Assembly (NCBI RefSeq): GCF_000238095.2
Contig: NZ_JH815225.1
Span: forward strand, 708,724-772,723
From: Peptoanaerobacter stomatis
GTDB lineage: Bacteria > Bacillota > Clostridia > Peptostreptococcales > Filifactoraceae
DNA length: 64,000 nucleotides
Direction of reading: 5' to 3'
The number at the start of each line of letters is the position of its first letter. Position 1 is the stretch's first letter. Under the pieces are notes generated by a model. That model was not told the DNA's origin, did not search any database, and was given only the letters and a program-made list of their open reading frames with translations. This document shows, one piece after another, positions 1 to 8,142 of this stretch. A program made the translations under genes and the position numbers.

Positions 1-347
1 CCACATATATTATTATATAACAAAAAAATTTTTTTGCAATAGTTTTTTATAATAAATATTAAATTTTTTATATACCTAAATTGCATTAACAAATACACAA
101 TTTTTTCTATAAGATATTCTAATTTATAATTTTTAAAATATTCTTAATAATTTTAATTATATAATCATTTTAAATATTTATACTTTTATTCTCTTTATAA
201 ATTTTGATATTTTAAATTATCATTAAACAAATAGCGGTATATGTTGTATTTACAAAATATAATTAACAGAAAAAATAAAATTATCTTTTGTAAAAATTTT
301 ATATATTTTTTGTAAAAAATATACTTAACTTTTTTAGTAAAAAATAC
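1..347. other. AT-rich intergenic stretch, nothing recognised
   Basis: This stretch is almost entirely A and T, with short runs such as repeated TTTTTTGTAAAAA. I see no open reading frame with a ribosome binding site, no stable GC-containing hairpin and no RNA gene in it. It is probably the tail of the upstream region plus the distal promoter region of the GGDEF gene. Confidence 0.5.
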
Positions 348-376
348 TTGATTGTGCTTAATAAATTTAATATAAT
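348..376 (+). promoter_or_regulatory. Sigma-A-type promoter of the GGDEF gene
   Basis: TTGATT at 348-353 and TATAAT at 371-376 are separated by exactly 17 bases. The pair sits about 70 bases upstream of the chosen start of the diguanylate cyclase gene. Confidence 0.6.
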
Positions 377-444
377 AGTAACTATAGCAATTTTTATTTT
401 ATAAAATTGTAATTTTAATGATTTTATGGAAGGTAAATAATTAT

Positions 445-2028
445 ATGTATGAAAATATTAAAAAAACTGAATTCAGTAATATTTCTGAAAATAACGATGA
501 TTCTCTGAATAGTTTTTTTCTTAAATACCCTGACTTTTCTTTCATTCATAATATGCTTCCTTGTGGAATATTCCGCTGCAAAAATGATAAAGATCTCACT
601 CTTACATATATGAATGACGGTTTTTTGAGATTGACTGAATATACACGCGAAGAATTAATTAGATTATACAACAACAGTTTTGCAAGTATAATATATTCCG
701 AAGATTTACAAAACGTTGTAACAGAATCTATGAATATTAAACCTTCAAGCATAGATATAGATATGGAATTTAGAATTATAACTAAATCAGGCAAACTCGT
801 ATGGGTACTAAGCAAAGGTATGATATGTCAATGTTCCAGTAATGAATATGAATATTGCAGTGCGCTTGTAGATATAACTTATCAAAAAAAAGCTATGCGT
901 TTGCTTACGAAAAAAGCCGAACATGACGGACTTACAAATCTATACAACAGAGTTACTACTCAAATTCTTATAGATAATTATTTAAAATATGAAGTAGATA
1001 ACTCAAAAGCGGTATTTTTTATCCTTGATATTGATAATTTTAAAACAATAAATGACACATATGGTCATCCTTATGCTGATACCATATTAGTAGATATAGC
1101 CAAATCTCTACGCTCCTTATACAGAAGTACTGACATATTGTGTAGAGTCGGCGGAGATGAAATGATTGTATTTCTTAAAGATATTCAATCTAAAGATATA
1201 GCTATGGATAAAGCCAATGATTTAATAAAATCAATCGCTGAAATTTCAAAAAGGCGTTCTACAGGCTTACCGATAACTTGCAGTATAGGTGTATCACTAT
1301 ATCCAAATGACGGAAAAACTTTTGATGACCTATATAAAAAAGCTGACACAGCTTTATATTATGCCAAAGAAGAAGGAAAAGGACAAATATTTTTTTACGA
1401 TGCTCTACCAAAAACATATCACTATTTGAATGCTGAAACTAAACATACACATATAGATTCAAAGAATATGGAGCCTGAAACTGAGGGAGATTGGCTACTT
1501 TGGTATTCGTTCAATCTTTTAAACGATTCTGATGATATACCCGGTGCCATAAATTTGATATTATCATTACTCGGTCAAAAAACCGGAGTAGACAGAGTAT
1601 ATATATTTGAATATGCAGAAAATCACACGAGGTTTAGAAACACGTTTGAATGGTGTAATGAAGGTATAGACTCTGAAATGGAAAATCTTCAAGCTCTTAC
1701 TATTGATAGTGTAAAAGCTATATTCGATAAGTTTGATGAAACAAACGGCCTATTATATTGTAAAGATATTGAAGAATTTTATCCTGATCCTATATACTAT
1801 GTATTAAAACCTCAAAATATAACCTCCGTACTCCAATGTGAGCTTAAAAACGGCGGTCAAAGATTCGGTATGCTCGGCTTCGATGAATGTCACGGCAAAA
1901 AATATTGGAGTTTAAAATTAGTGGACTTGCTGATAAAATTTTCCCATCTTATAAGTGTATATCTTTCAAATTACAGACTAAAACAATATATACAAATGGA
2001 AGGCAATTCAAGATTCCCTTCATTATAA
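445..2028 (+). CDS. PAS-GGDEF diguanylate cyclase with C-terminal GAF-like domain
   Basis: Predicted cytoplasmic diguanylate cyclase of 527 residues that would make cyclic-di-GMP from two GTP. A PAS-like sensor covers roughly residues 35-150. The GGDEF domain follows at about 160-320 with the A-site GGDEM at 236-240 (Met in place of the usual Phe) and an inhibitory-site RxxD (Arg227, Asp230) five residues upstream. The C-terminal 180 residues look like a GAF-type sensor domain. No membrane segment is seen. I chose the ATG at 445 because GGAAGG lies 11 bases upstream; the in-frame ATG at 418 has no such site. It is monocistronic, with its own promoter and terminator. Cyclase activity is inferred; the Met variant of the A-site could lower it. 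Confidence 0.85.
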   Translation: MYENIKKTEFSNISENNDDSLNSFFLKYPDFSFIHNMLPCGIFRCKNDKDLTLTYMNDGFLRLTEYTREELIRLYNNSFASIIYSEDLQNVVTESMNIKPSSIDIDMEFRIITKSGKLVWVLSKGMICQCSSNEYEYCSALVDITYQKKAMRLLTKKAEHDGLTNLYNRVTTQILIDNYLKYEVDNSKAVFFILDIDNFKTINDTYGHPYADTILVDIAKSLRSLYRSTDILCRVGGDEMIVFLKDIQSKDIAMDKANDLIKSIAEISKRRSTGLPITCSIGVSLYPNDGKTFDDLYKKADTALYYAKEEGKGQIFFYDALPKTYHYLNAETKHTHIDSKNMEPETEGDWLLWYSFNLLNDSDDIPGAINLILSLLGQKTGVDRVYIFEYAENHTRFRNTFEWCNEGIDSEMENLQALTIDSVKAIFDKFDETNGLLYCKDIEEFYPDPIYYVLKPQNITSVLQCELKNGGQRFGMLGFDECHGKKYWSLKLVDLLIKFSHLISVYLSNYRLKQYIQMEGNSRFPSL

Positions 2029-2032
2029 TGAT

Positions 2033-2070
2033 AAAAGACTGCTGTCAATATTTATTGATAACAGTCTTTT
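2033..2070. terminator. Bidirectional terminator hairpin
   Basis: AAAAGACTG at 2033-2041 pairs with CAGTCTTTT at 2062-2070, and the inner arms extend the stem to about 18 bp with two mismatches. T-rich on both sides, it can end the GGDEF transcript and anything arriving on the minus strand from the M20 peptidase gene. Confidence 0.8.
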
Positions 2071-2089
2071 ATTTTGCAAAATCTTATTA

Positions 2090-2173
2090 TCAAATTTTAA
2101 ATTTACCATATTTCAATATCTTAAAAAATTTTCTCATATCATCAATTATATTATTATTTTTATGCTTGTTCAT
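2090..2173 (-). CDS. Candidate 27-residue basic small protein
   Basis: A short reading frame that begins MNKHKNNNIIDDMRKFF and ends YGKFKI. GAGGA lies a few bases upstream of the ATG. It sits 48 bases after the M20 peptidase gene on the same strand and just before the bidirectional hairpin, so it could be cotranscribed. The peptide is Lys/Asn-rich in an AT-rich background, which makes chance occurrence quite possible. I do not recognise any family. Confidence 0.25.
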   Translation of the reverse strand: MNKHKNNNIIDDMRKFFKILKYGKFKI

Positions 2174-2221
2174 AAATTCCTCAAGTAAATATTAATCTAT
2201 CTAAAAAATTTTAAAAATTTC

Positions 2222-3391
2222 CTAAATAATTCCTGTAATCATCATACTCATATATAATCTGCACGCTTTGTACAACTGCTCTATTTTTATACATTCATTT
2301 TCTCTATGGACTACACTCAAATCTCCAGGTCCTATTATTACGGGTATAAGCGAGTTTTTTATAAGTACGCTTGCATCTGTTGAACCTGCAAATATATCAA
2401 GTTCGCATTTTTCGTTTATACTATCCAATCCTTTTTTTACCAATCTTATCAAATTATTCTCTTCACTTGTATGCCAAGAGTGACGCTCGTCTATTATCTC
2501 ATAGCTTGCATCAAAATCCGGCACTTCACTTTTCACCTCTTGTATGAGTTCGTCCAATTTTTGCCATACTTCACTTGTTTCGTGTCCTACAGAAAGTCTT
2601 GCATCTACTGTAAATGTACATTTATCCGGTACTACTTGAGGCTCTACTCCTGCATTTATTGCAAGTGTTCTCCAAAATGAGCTTCCGTTTTCATCTGATG
2701 AATACTCGTCAAAATTAGTATTTTTTATTTTTTCTATAAGTCTTATAGCAAGATATATAGCATTTTCTCCAACACCTGCTTGAGAGCCGTGAGCGGTTTT
2801 GCCTTTTACATATACATCTGCCCAAGTTCTCCCCTTTCCTTTGTTACATATTTTCAAATCAGTAGGCTCACAAACTACAAGATATTTCGCATCTGATATG
2901 AGCTTTGAATTTAATAGTGCTTTTGAGCCTTTCATATAGTTTTCTTCGTCTATTGTAGCTACCAAGATAATATCGTTTGGAGGAATAATATTATTCCTTT
3001 TAAGTACAATCATAGCGTATATCGCTGAAATAAGCCCGCTTTTCATATCACTACTGCCTCTTCCGTACAAAAAACCCTCTTTTATAGTAGCTGAAAAAGG
3101 CTCGTAACTCCATCTTTTCATCTCTTCATCAGATACCGGCACAACATCCATATGCCCTGTAAAAATTATGCTGTTTTCATTTGATTTGCCTCTTATTCTT
3201 GCAACTATGTCATATCTGTCCTCTTCCACAATTATTTTCTCATATTCTATATCATTTATTTTGAGTAAATTCTCCACATATTCGCACATCTTTTTCTCTT
3301 TTCCTGGTGGATTTATGCTCGGTATCTTCACAGCATTCGCAAATATATCAAGCAGTTCTTTATCATTTATTAAATCAAAATATTTTTTCAT
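2222..3391 (-). CDS. M20-family metallopeptidase (ArgE/DapE/ACY1 type)
   Basis: 389 residues, the usual length for the M20 amidohydrolase family, whose members cleave acyl or peptide bonds with one or two zinc ions (acetylornithine deacetylase, succinyl-diaminopimelate desuccinylase, aminoacylases). Visible metal and catalytic residues: the TGHMDVVP motif (His80, Asp82), the RGSSDMKSG motif (Asp115), the Glu149-Glu150 pair, the CEPTD motif (Asp178) and a C-terminal His in VVHREN. The lid/dimerisation domain is in the middle (about 185-295). The substrate cannot be read from sequence; there are no arginine or lysine biosynthesis neighbours, so a general acyl-amino-acid or peptide deacylase is equally likely. 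Confidence 0.85.
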   Translation of the reverse strand: MKKYFDLINDKELLDIFANAVKIPSINPPGKEKKMCEYVENLLKINDIEYEKIIVEEDRYDIVARIRGKSNENSIIFTGHMDVVPVSDEEMKRWSYEPFSATIKEGFLYGRGSSDMKSGLISAIYAMIVLKRNNIIPPNDIILVATIDEENYMKGSKALLNSKLISDAKYLVVCEPTDLKICNKGKGRTWADVYVKGKTAHGSQAGVGENAIYLAIRLIEKIKNTNFDEYSSDENGSSFWRTLAINAGVEPQVVPDKCTFTVDARLSVGHETSEVWQKLDELIQEVKSEVPDFDASYEIIDERHSWHTSEENNLIRLVKKGLDSINEKCELDIFAGSTDASVLIKNSLIPVIIGPGDLSVVHRENECIKIEQLYKACRLYMSMMITGII

Positions 3392-3748
3392 CTTCCTACT
3401 TCCTTTTATGTATTATTAATTTACGATAATAAAAAATAATTATCAGCTGAATCACAACTCTAAAATTATAAAAATCTCAATATATTTTACAGCAGAGTTA
3501 ATTCCTTATAATTATTTTTTGATAACTTACCACAGTTATTATAGTTCATAAATTTTTAAAAATAAAGCAAAATGTTATGAAATGTAATTTTCATCAAAAA
3601 TATTATAAATTTATGATATAATATTATAGATTTATTTTACAAAAATTTTATTAGAATTTTAAAACACTATATTTTATAAATATTTTAACAATATACTTTA
3701 TTATATATTTATGAAATTTTCATATACACTGACTCGAAAGGAAATGAA
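3392..3748. promoter_or_regulatory. Divergent intergenic region; extended -10 promoter for mutS2
   Basis: This AT-rich gap separates the divergent M20 peptidase and mutS2 genes. The best promoter candidate for mutS2 is an extended -10, TG-A-TATAAT, at 3614-3622; no good -35 precedes it and the leader would be about 120 bases long. I see no other structured element here. Confidence 0.4.
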
Positions 3749-6106
3749 ATGTACGAAAAATATATAAAAACACTCGAATTTGACAAGATTAAATCCATAC
3801 TGCACAGCTATGCCGTATCTGATGGAGCCAAAAAAATGATTGACTCTCTTATGCCGTCAGCTAAAAAAGAAATCATAAGCTTGTATCAAAAACAGACCAG
3901 CGAGGCACAAAGTATAATCCTCACAAGAGGCTCCATACCATTTGGTGCAATATACGATATAAGATTGCTGTCAAGAAAAGCGCAAATAGGCTCTGTTTTA
4001 GACGCAAAATCATTACTTAAAATAGGCGATACTCTAAGAACCGCAAGAATTTCCAAAGCATATGTAGAACAGTTCAATGATATACCTGTCATACGTTCAC
4101 TATCAGAAGAAATAAACATATTTAAACATATAGAAGATGAAATAGAAAGATCAATCTTATCCGAAACGGAAATATCGGATGATGCAAGTGTAGATTTAAG
4201 GAGAATAAGAAGACAGATAAACAGCGAAAAACAAAACATAAAAAACAAATTAAATGAGTTTGTAAGCTCATCAAAATATTCAAAAATACTACAAGACTCT
4301 GTAGTTACAATGCGTAACGAAAGATTTGTAGTGCCTGTAAAATCTGAAAACCGAGCTGATTTTCCGGGAATAGTTCACGATACCTCATCATCAGGGGCAA
4401 CAATGTTTATAGAGCCTATGGCTATAGTGAATATGAACAATCGCCTATCTACTCTCAAACAGGAAGAACACAAAGAAATAGAAAGAATACTCGCATATCT
4501 TACTTCATTGGTAGGAGAATATTGTGAAGATATATCACATAACTGTGATATACTCGAACAACTTGACTTTATTATGGCAAAAGGCAAATTATCCGTAGAG
4601 ATGAATGCTATAGAACCGAAAATAAACGACAGAAAATATATCAAGCTAATAAATGCAAGACACCCACTCATAGAAAAAGACAAAGTTGTAAGCTCCACAA
4701 TAATACTTGGAGGAGAATACTCCACACTAATAATAACAGGACCTAATACAGGTGGTAAGACTGTTACACTCAAAACTCTCGGACTTTGCTCACTTATGTT
4801 TCAAGCAGGGCTACACATACCTTGTGATTTGGAAAGTACAATTTGCATATTTGACAATGTGTTTGCAGATATAGGAGATGAACAAAGTATACAACAGAGC
4901 CTTTCAACATTTTCTGCACATATGACAAATATTGTCTATATAATGGATAATGTTGGCAACAATTCATTGGTGTTATTTGATGAACTCGGTGCAGGAACAG
5001 ATCCTATAGAAGGAGCAGGACTTGCAGTATCCATACTTGAAACACTTAAAAGCAAAAATATTTTGACTGTAGCAACCACACACTACAGTGAGCTTAAAAA
5101 TTATGCACTTACGCAAGAAAATGTTACAAATGCGTCAGTAGAATTTGACATAAACACATTATCACCAACATACAAACTCTTAATCGGTGTGCCCGGAAAA
5201 TCAAACGCATTTGAAATATCAAAAAAATTAGGCTTATCTGAAGAAATAATAAATAGTGCCAAAGAACATATAAAAACAGACTCCATACAAATGGAAGATG
5301 TAATTTCAAAACTGGAAAAAATAAGAACGGATTATGAAAAAAAACAAGAAGAACTCCAAAAAGAATTAGAAGATGTAAAATATATACGCTTAAAACTGGA
5401 AAATAAAGAACAAAGACAAAAAGAACAAAATAAAAAATTAATTGAAGATGCAAAAGAAAAAGCGAGAAAACTAATCGAAGATGCAAAATCGGAAGCCGAT
5501 ATAATATCCAAAAATTTAAACAAAATAAAAAACTCCTCCGACTACAAAAATATTGACAGACAGATGAACGAGCTAAAGACAAATATCAACAAATACAAAG
5601 AAAAATACGCAAAATCAAAAGAAGAATTGATTGCAAAAAGCTCAAAACCGCTTGAAAATATAAATGTAGGTGATATAGTCTATGTAAACAGCTTTGCAAA
5701 AAATGCAAAAGTATTGTCAGTGGATGATGCAAAAGACGAGGTACTTATAGAACTTGGCGCTATAAAAATGACCGTAAAAAAAGAAAACTTATCAACTCAA
5801 GAAAAAATTAAAGAGAAAAAATCTACAAAAGCCGGAAAAATATTGACAAATAAGACAAAAACAGCACAAACCTCAGTAGATTTGAGAGGTATGGATTTGG
5901 AAACAGCCATACTTGAAGTAGATAAATACATCGACAACTCATATCTTGCCGGTCTGTCAGAAGTGACAATAATACATGGTGTAGGTACACTGGTATTAAA
6001 GAAAGGACTTCAGTCATACCTAAAAAAACATAAACATATAAAATCATTCCGTGACGGACAGTATGGAGAGGGGGGAATGGGTGTAACCGTAGCAACTTTA
6101 AAATAA
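3749..6106 (+). CDS. mutS2: MutS2 ATPase/Smr-domain protein
   Basis: 785 residues, full length for MutS2. The family acts on recombination intermediates and, in Bacillus, as a collided-ribosome splitting factor; it is not a mismatch repair protein. The order is the MutS core (about 1-300), ABC-type ATPase with Walker A GPNTGGKT at 331-338 and Walker B in FDELGAGTDP, a long charged coiled coil (about 515-625), and a C-terminal Smr domain (about 708-785) with VDLRGM and HGVGTLVLKKGL. GAAAGGAAATG supplies the ribosome site at the start. It leads a three-gene operon with the phosphoesterase and tdk, 20 and 16 bases apart. Confidence 0.95.
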   Translation: MYEKYIKTLEFDKIKSILHSYAVSDGAKKMIDSLMPSAKKEIISLYQKQTSEAQSIILTRGSIPFGAIYDIRLLSRKAQIGSVLDAKSLLKIGDTLRTARISKAYVEQFNDIPVIRSLSEEINIFKHIEDEIERSILSETEISDDASVDLRRIRRQINSEKQNIKNKLNEFVSSSKYSKILQDSVVTMRNERFVVPVKSENRADFPGIVHDTSSSGATMFIEPMAIVNMNNRLSTLKQEEHKEIERILAYLTSLVGEYCEDISHNCDILEQLDFIMAKGKLSVEMNAIEPKINDRKYIKLINARHPLIEKDKVVSSTIILGGEYSTLIITGPNTGGKTVTLKTLGLCSLMFQAGLHIPCDLESTICIFDNVFADIGDEQSIQQSLSTFSAHMTNIVYIMDNVGNNSLVLFDELGAGTDPIEGAGLAVSILETLKSKNILTVATTHYSELKNYALTQENVTNASVEFDINTLSPTYKLLIGVPGKSNAFEISKKLGLSEEIINSAKEHIKTDSIQMEDVISKLEKIRTDYEKKQEELQKELEDVKYIRLKLENKEQRQKEQNKKLIEDAKEKARKLIEDAKSEADIISKNLNKIKNSSDYKNIDRQMNELKTNINKYKEKYAKSKEELIAKSSKPLENINVGDIVYVNSFAKNAKVLSVDDAKDEVLIELGAIKMTVKKENLSTQEKIKEKKSTKAGKILTNKTKTAQTSVDLRGMDLETAILEVDKYIDNSYLAGLSEVTIIHGVGTLVLKKGLQSYLKKHKHIKSFRDGQYGEGGMGVTVATLK

Positions 6107-6126
6107 TTTTGCTCTACACCTAAAAG

Positions 6127-6807
6127 ATGAACATATATGCTATAGCAGACCTTCACCTGTCATCCGACGGTTCGAAATCTATGGAAAAATTCGGTTGGAC
6201 AGATCACGAAAACAAGATATGGCAAGATTGGAATAATAAAGTACAAGATGATGATATAGTCATCATAGCAGGCGATATATCTTGGGCTTTGAAGTTAGAC
6301 GACGGCTTAAAAGATCTCGAAAAAATTGCAAATCAAAAAGGCAAAAAAATACTAATTAAAGGTAATCACGATTTTTGGTGGACATCAATCAAAAAATTGG
6401 AAAACTTTAACAATAATATGTTTTTTATTCAAAACAACATCTATGAAACAAATGACTATGTATTTTGCGGTACAAGAGGTTGGACTTGTCCAAATAGCGA
6501 ACATTTCAGTGAACAAGACAAAAAACTCTACGAAAGAGAAGCTATAAGACTTCAAACAGCAATATCCCTTGCTAAATCCACTCAAAAAGAAATAATATTG
6601 ATACTTCATTACCCGCCTACAAATGAAAAAAAAGAACGCTCAAAATTTGTAGACTTGATTGAAGAAAATAATATAAAAACTGTAATCTACGGTCATCTGC
6701 ATGGAAGTCAAAGCTTTGATTTAAGTTATAAAGAAATTGTAAATAACGTACACTACCATTTGGTATCTTGCGATTATTTGAATTTCAAATTGAAAAAAAT
6801 ATTCTAA
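6127..6807 (+). CDS. Calcineurin-like metallophosphoesterase
   Basis: 226 residues carrying the full set of metallophosphoesterase motifs: ADLH (Asp8, His10), GDISWA, KGNHDFWW, ILHYPP and YGHLHG. These bind a two-metal centre that hydrolyses phosphoester bonds. No signal peptide or membrane segment is seen, so it should be cytoplasmic. It resembles the compact Firmicute proteins annotated only as predicted phosphohydrolases; the substrate is unknown. It lies 20 bases after mutS2 and 16 bases before tdk, which suggests cotranscription but does not by itself give a function. Confidence 0.88.
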   Translation: MNIYAIADLHLSSDGSKSMEKFGWTDHENKIWQDWNNKVQDDDIVIIAGDISWALKLDDGLKDLEKIANQKGKKILIKGNHDFWWTSIKKLENFNNNMFFIQNNIYETNDYVFCGTRGWTCPNSEHFSEQDKKLYEREAIRLQTAISLAKSTQKEIILILHYPPTNEKKERSKFVDLIEENNIKTVIYGHLHGSQSFDLSYKEIVNNVHYHLVSCDYLNFKLKKIF

Positions 6808-6823
6808 AATAACAGGAGATATA

Positions 6824-7432
6824 ATGGGAAAATTAATTTTTAGATACGGTACTATGAACTCCGGAAAATCGCTCAATCTGCTCGGTGTAAACTATAATTA
6901 CACACAAAACAATAAAAATGTTTTTATACTAAAACCGGCAATCGACACAAGAGATATAGGAATAATAAAAACGAGATTGTCCGACGATTTGTCAGTTTTA
7001 GCCACTTTAGTCCATAAAGATGATAATATTGCCGATATGGTGCTGAAAAAAGAAAAAGACGATGATAAAAAAATAGATGTTATATTGGTAGATGAATCAC
7101 AGTTTTTGACAAAACATCACGCAAAACAACTGTCAATATTAGCTTATAAACACGATAAATTAGTTATGTGCTACGGTCTTAAAATAGACTTTCTCGGCAA
7201 TCCGTTTGAAGGCTCTGCACATCTTATAGCACATTCAAGCAACTTGGAAGAAATAAAGACAATATGCGAAATGTGTGGAGATAGAAAAGCCATATTTCAT
7301 TTACTGTACATAGACGGTAAACTCCTCACAAATGCTGAAAGCGGTACAGTTATAGAAACAGACGACACAAAATATATGCAAGTATGCGGAAAGTGCTACA
7401 ACAAAGCTCTTAAAGATGCAGAAAATCAATAA
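6824..7432 (+). CDS. tdk: Thymidine kinase (type II)
   Basis: 202 residues. It phosphorylates thymidine to dTMP with ATP in the salvage pathway. The P-loop YGTMNSGKS is at the N-terminus, VDESQFL follows as the Walker B/DEXQ element, and a structural zinc site is visible as CEMCG and CGKCYNKA. The length and motif order fit the tetrameric type II enzymes of Firmicutes. AGGAG at 6811-6815 precedes the ATG. Last gene of the mutS2 operon. Confidence 0.95.
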   Translation: MGKLIFRYGTMNSGKSLNLLGVNYNYTQNNKNVFILKPAIDTRDIGIIKTRLSDDLSVLATLVHKDDNIADMVLKKEKDDDKKIDVILVDESQFLTKHHAKQLSILAYKHDKLVMCYGLKIDFLGNPFEGSAHLIAHSSNLEEIKTICEMCGDRKAIFHLLYIDGKLLTNAESGTVIETDDTKYMQVCGKCYNKALKDAENQ

Positions 7433-7463
7433 ATAATATTCATCATTTATTTTATATCATTAT

Positions 7464-7585
7464 AAAAGACTGCCACTAATATATTATACTAAAATCCAAT
7501 TAAACTAAGATATTCTCAAATATATCGAAAAATTTCTATTTTTAATGGATAGTAGTATTATTATATATTAATGACAGCCTTTTTT
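7464..7585. terminator. Long imperfect hairpin / convergent terminator
   Basis: The left arm starts AAAAGACTGCCACTAATATAT at about 7464 and pairs with a right arm ending ATTAATGACAGCCTTTTTT near 7585; roughly 25 pairs including G-U pairs surround a loop of some 50 bases. It lies between convergent tdk and the RseC-family gene and ends in a T-run, so termination is the simplest role. Confidence 0.55.
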
Positions 7586-7589
7586 ATTT

Positions 7590-8024
7590 TTATGCTATCG
7601 GTGTATATTCTTGCGGTATTTTTCTACTTATAGTAGGAAAAAATTTGCTTGATGCCTTTATCTTTTCTTCATTAAGCCTTATTGCTACAAATGATATTAT
7701 CAAAAATACAAATGCTGAAATTACACTTGCAAGTACGTTTTCTTTAAACAATACATAATATCCGAGCATTACTCCAAAAAGCATAGAAATAAGCGGTATT
7801 CCATAAATTATAAATGCTGCAAGAAGTATATTAGGAGTTTCCATATCAAGCTCTACTATATCTTTTTCACTTGCATTTACAGTGTTCGATACAGTAAGCT
7901 CTATAAATTTTTTATTCTCCATACCCATACTGCAAGCTGTACAAGTACCACAAGCACTTGAACGATTTACTCTCACTATTGCATTTTTTCCTTCTATTCT
8001 TATGACTTCTCCGAGCTCTTTCAT
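7590..8024 (-). CDS. RseC/MucC-family (SoxR-reducing system) membrane protein
   Basis: 144 residues. The N-terminal part has a beta-rich stretch and the cysteine motif ACGTCTACSMG, a feature of the RseC family, followed by two hydrophobic helices (about 80-100 and 105-125) that anchor it in the membrane. In Clostridia such proteins often accompany electron-transfer modules; in enterobacteria the family links to the Rsx SoxR-reducing system. No Rnf genes are in this window. Start: ATG at 8024, with AGAAAGGAAAAG just upstream, rather than the GTG at 8045 whose codons overlap that ribosome site. Confidence 0.75.
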   Translation of the reverse strand: MKELGEVIRIEGKNAIVRVNRSSACGTCTACSMGMENKKFIELTVSNTVNASEKDIVELDMETPNILLAAFIIYGIPLISMLFGVMLGYYVLFKENVLASVISAFVFLIISFVAIRLNEEKIKASSKFFPTISRKIPQEYTPIA

Positions 8025-8142
8025 GGTCTTTTCCTTTCTAAGCACTATACTCTTTATGAAAAATATATTGTAATGAGCTTTTAAACAATGATTTTTATTA
8101 CATTATACTAAACATCGTTACAAATTATAAAATCTCTAAAAT

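Noticed and set aside
1887-2195. 102-residue frame overlapping the end of the GGDEF gene
   Set aside because: It runs through the terminator hairpin at 2033-2070 in another frame and has no ribosome site; not a real gene.
5124-5582. Long antisense frame inside mutS2 (and a second at 4375-4773)
   Set aside because: They are opposite-strand shadows of an intact, clearly recognised MutS2 frame and encode Leu/Phe/Ser-rich nonsense without ribosome sites.
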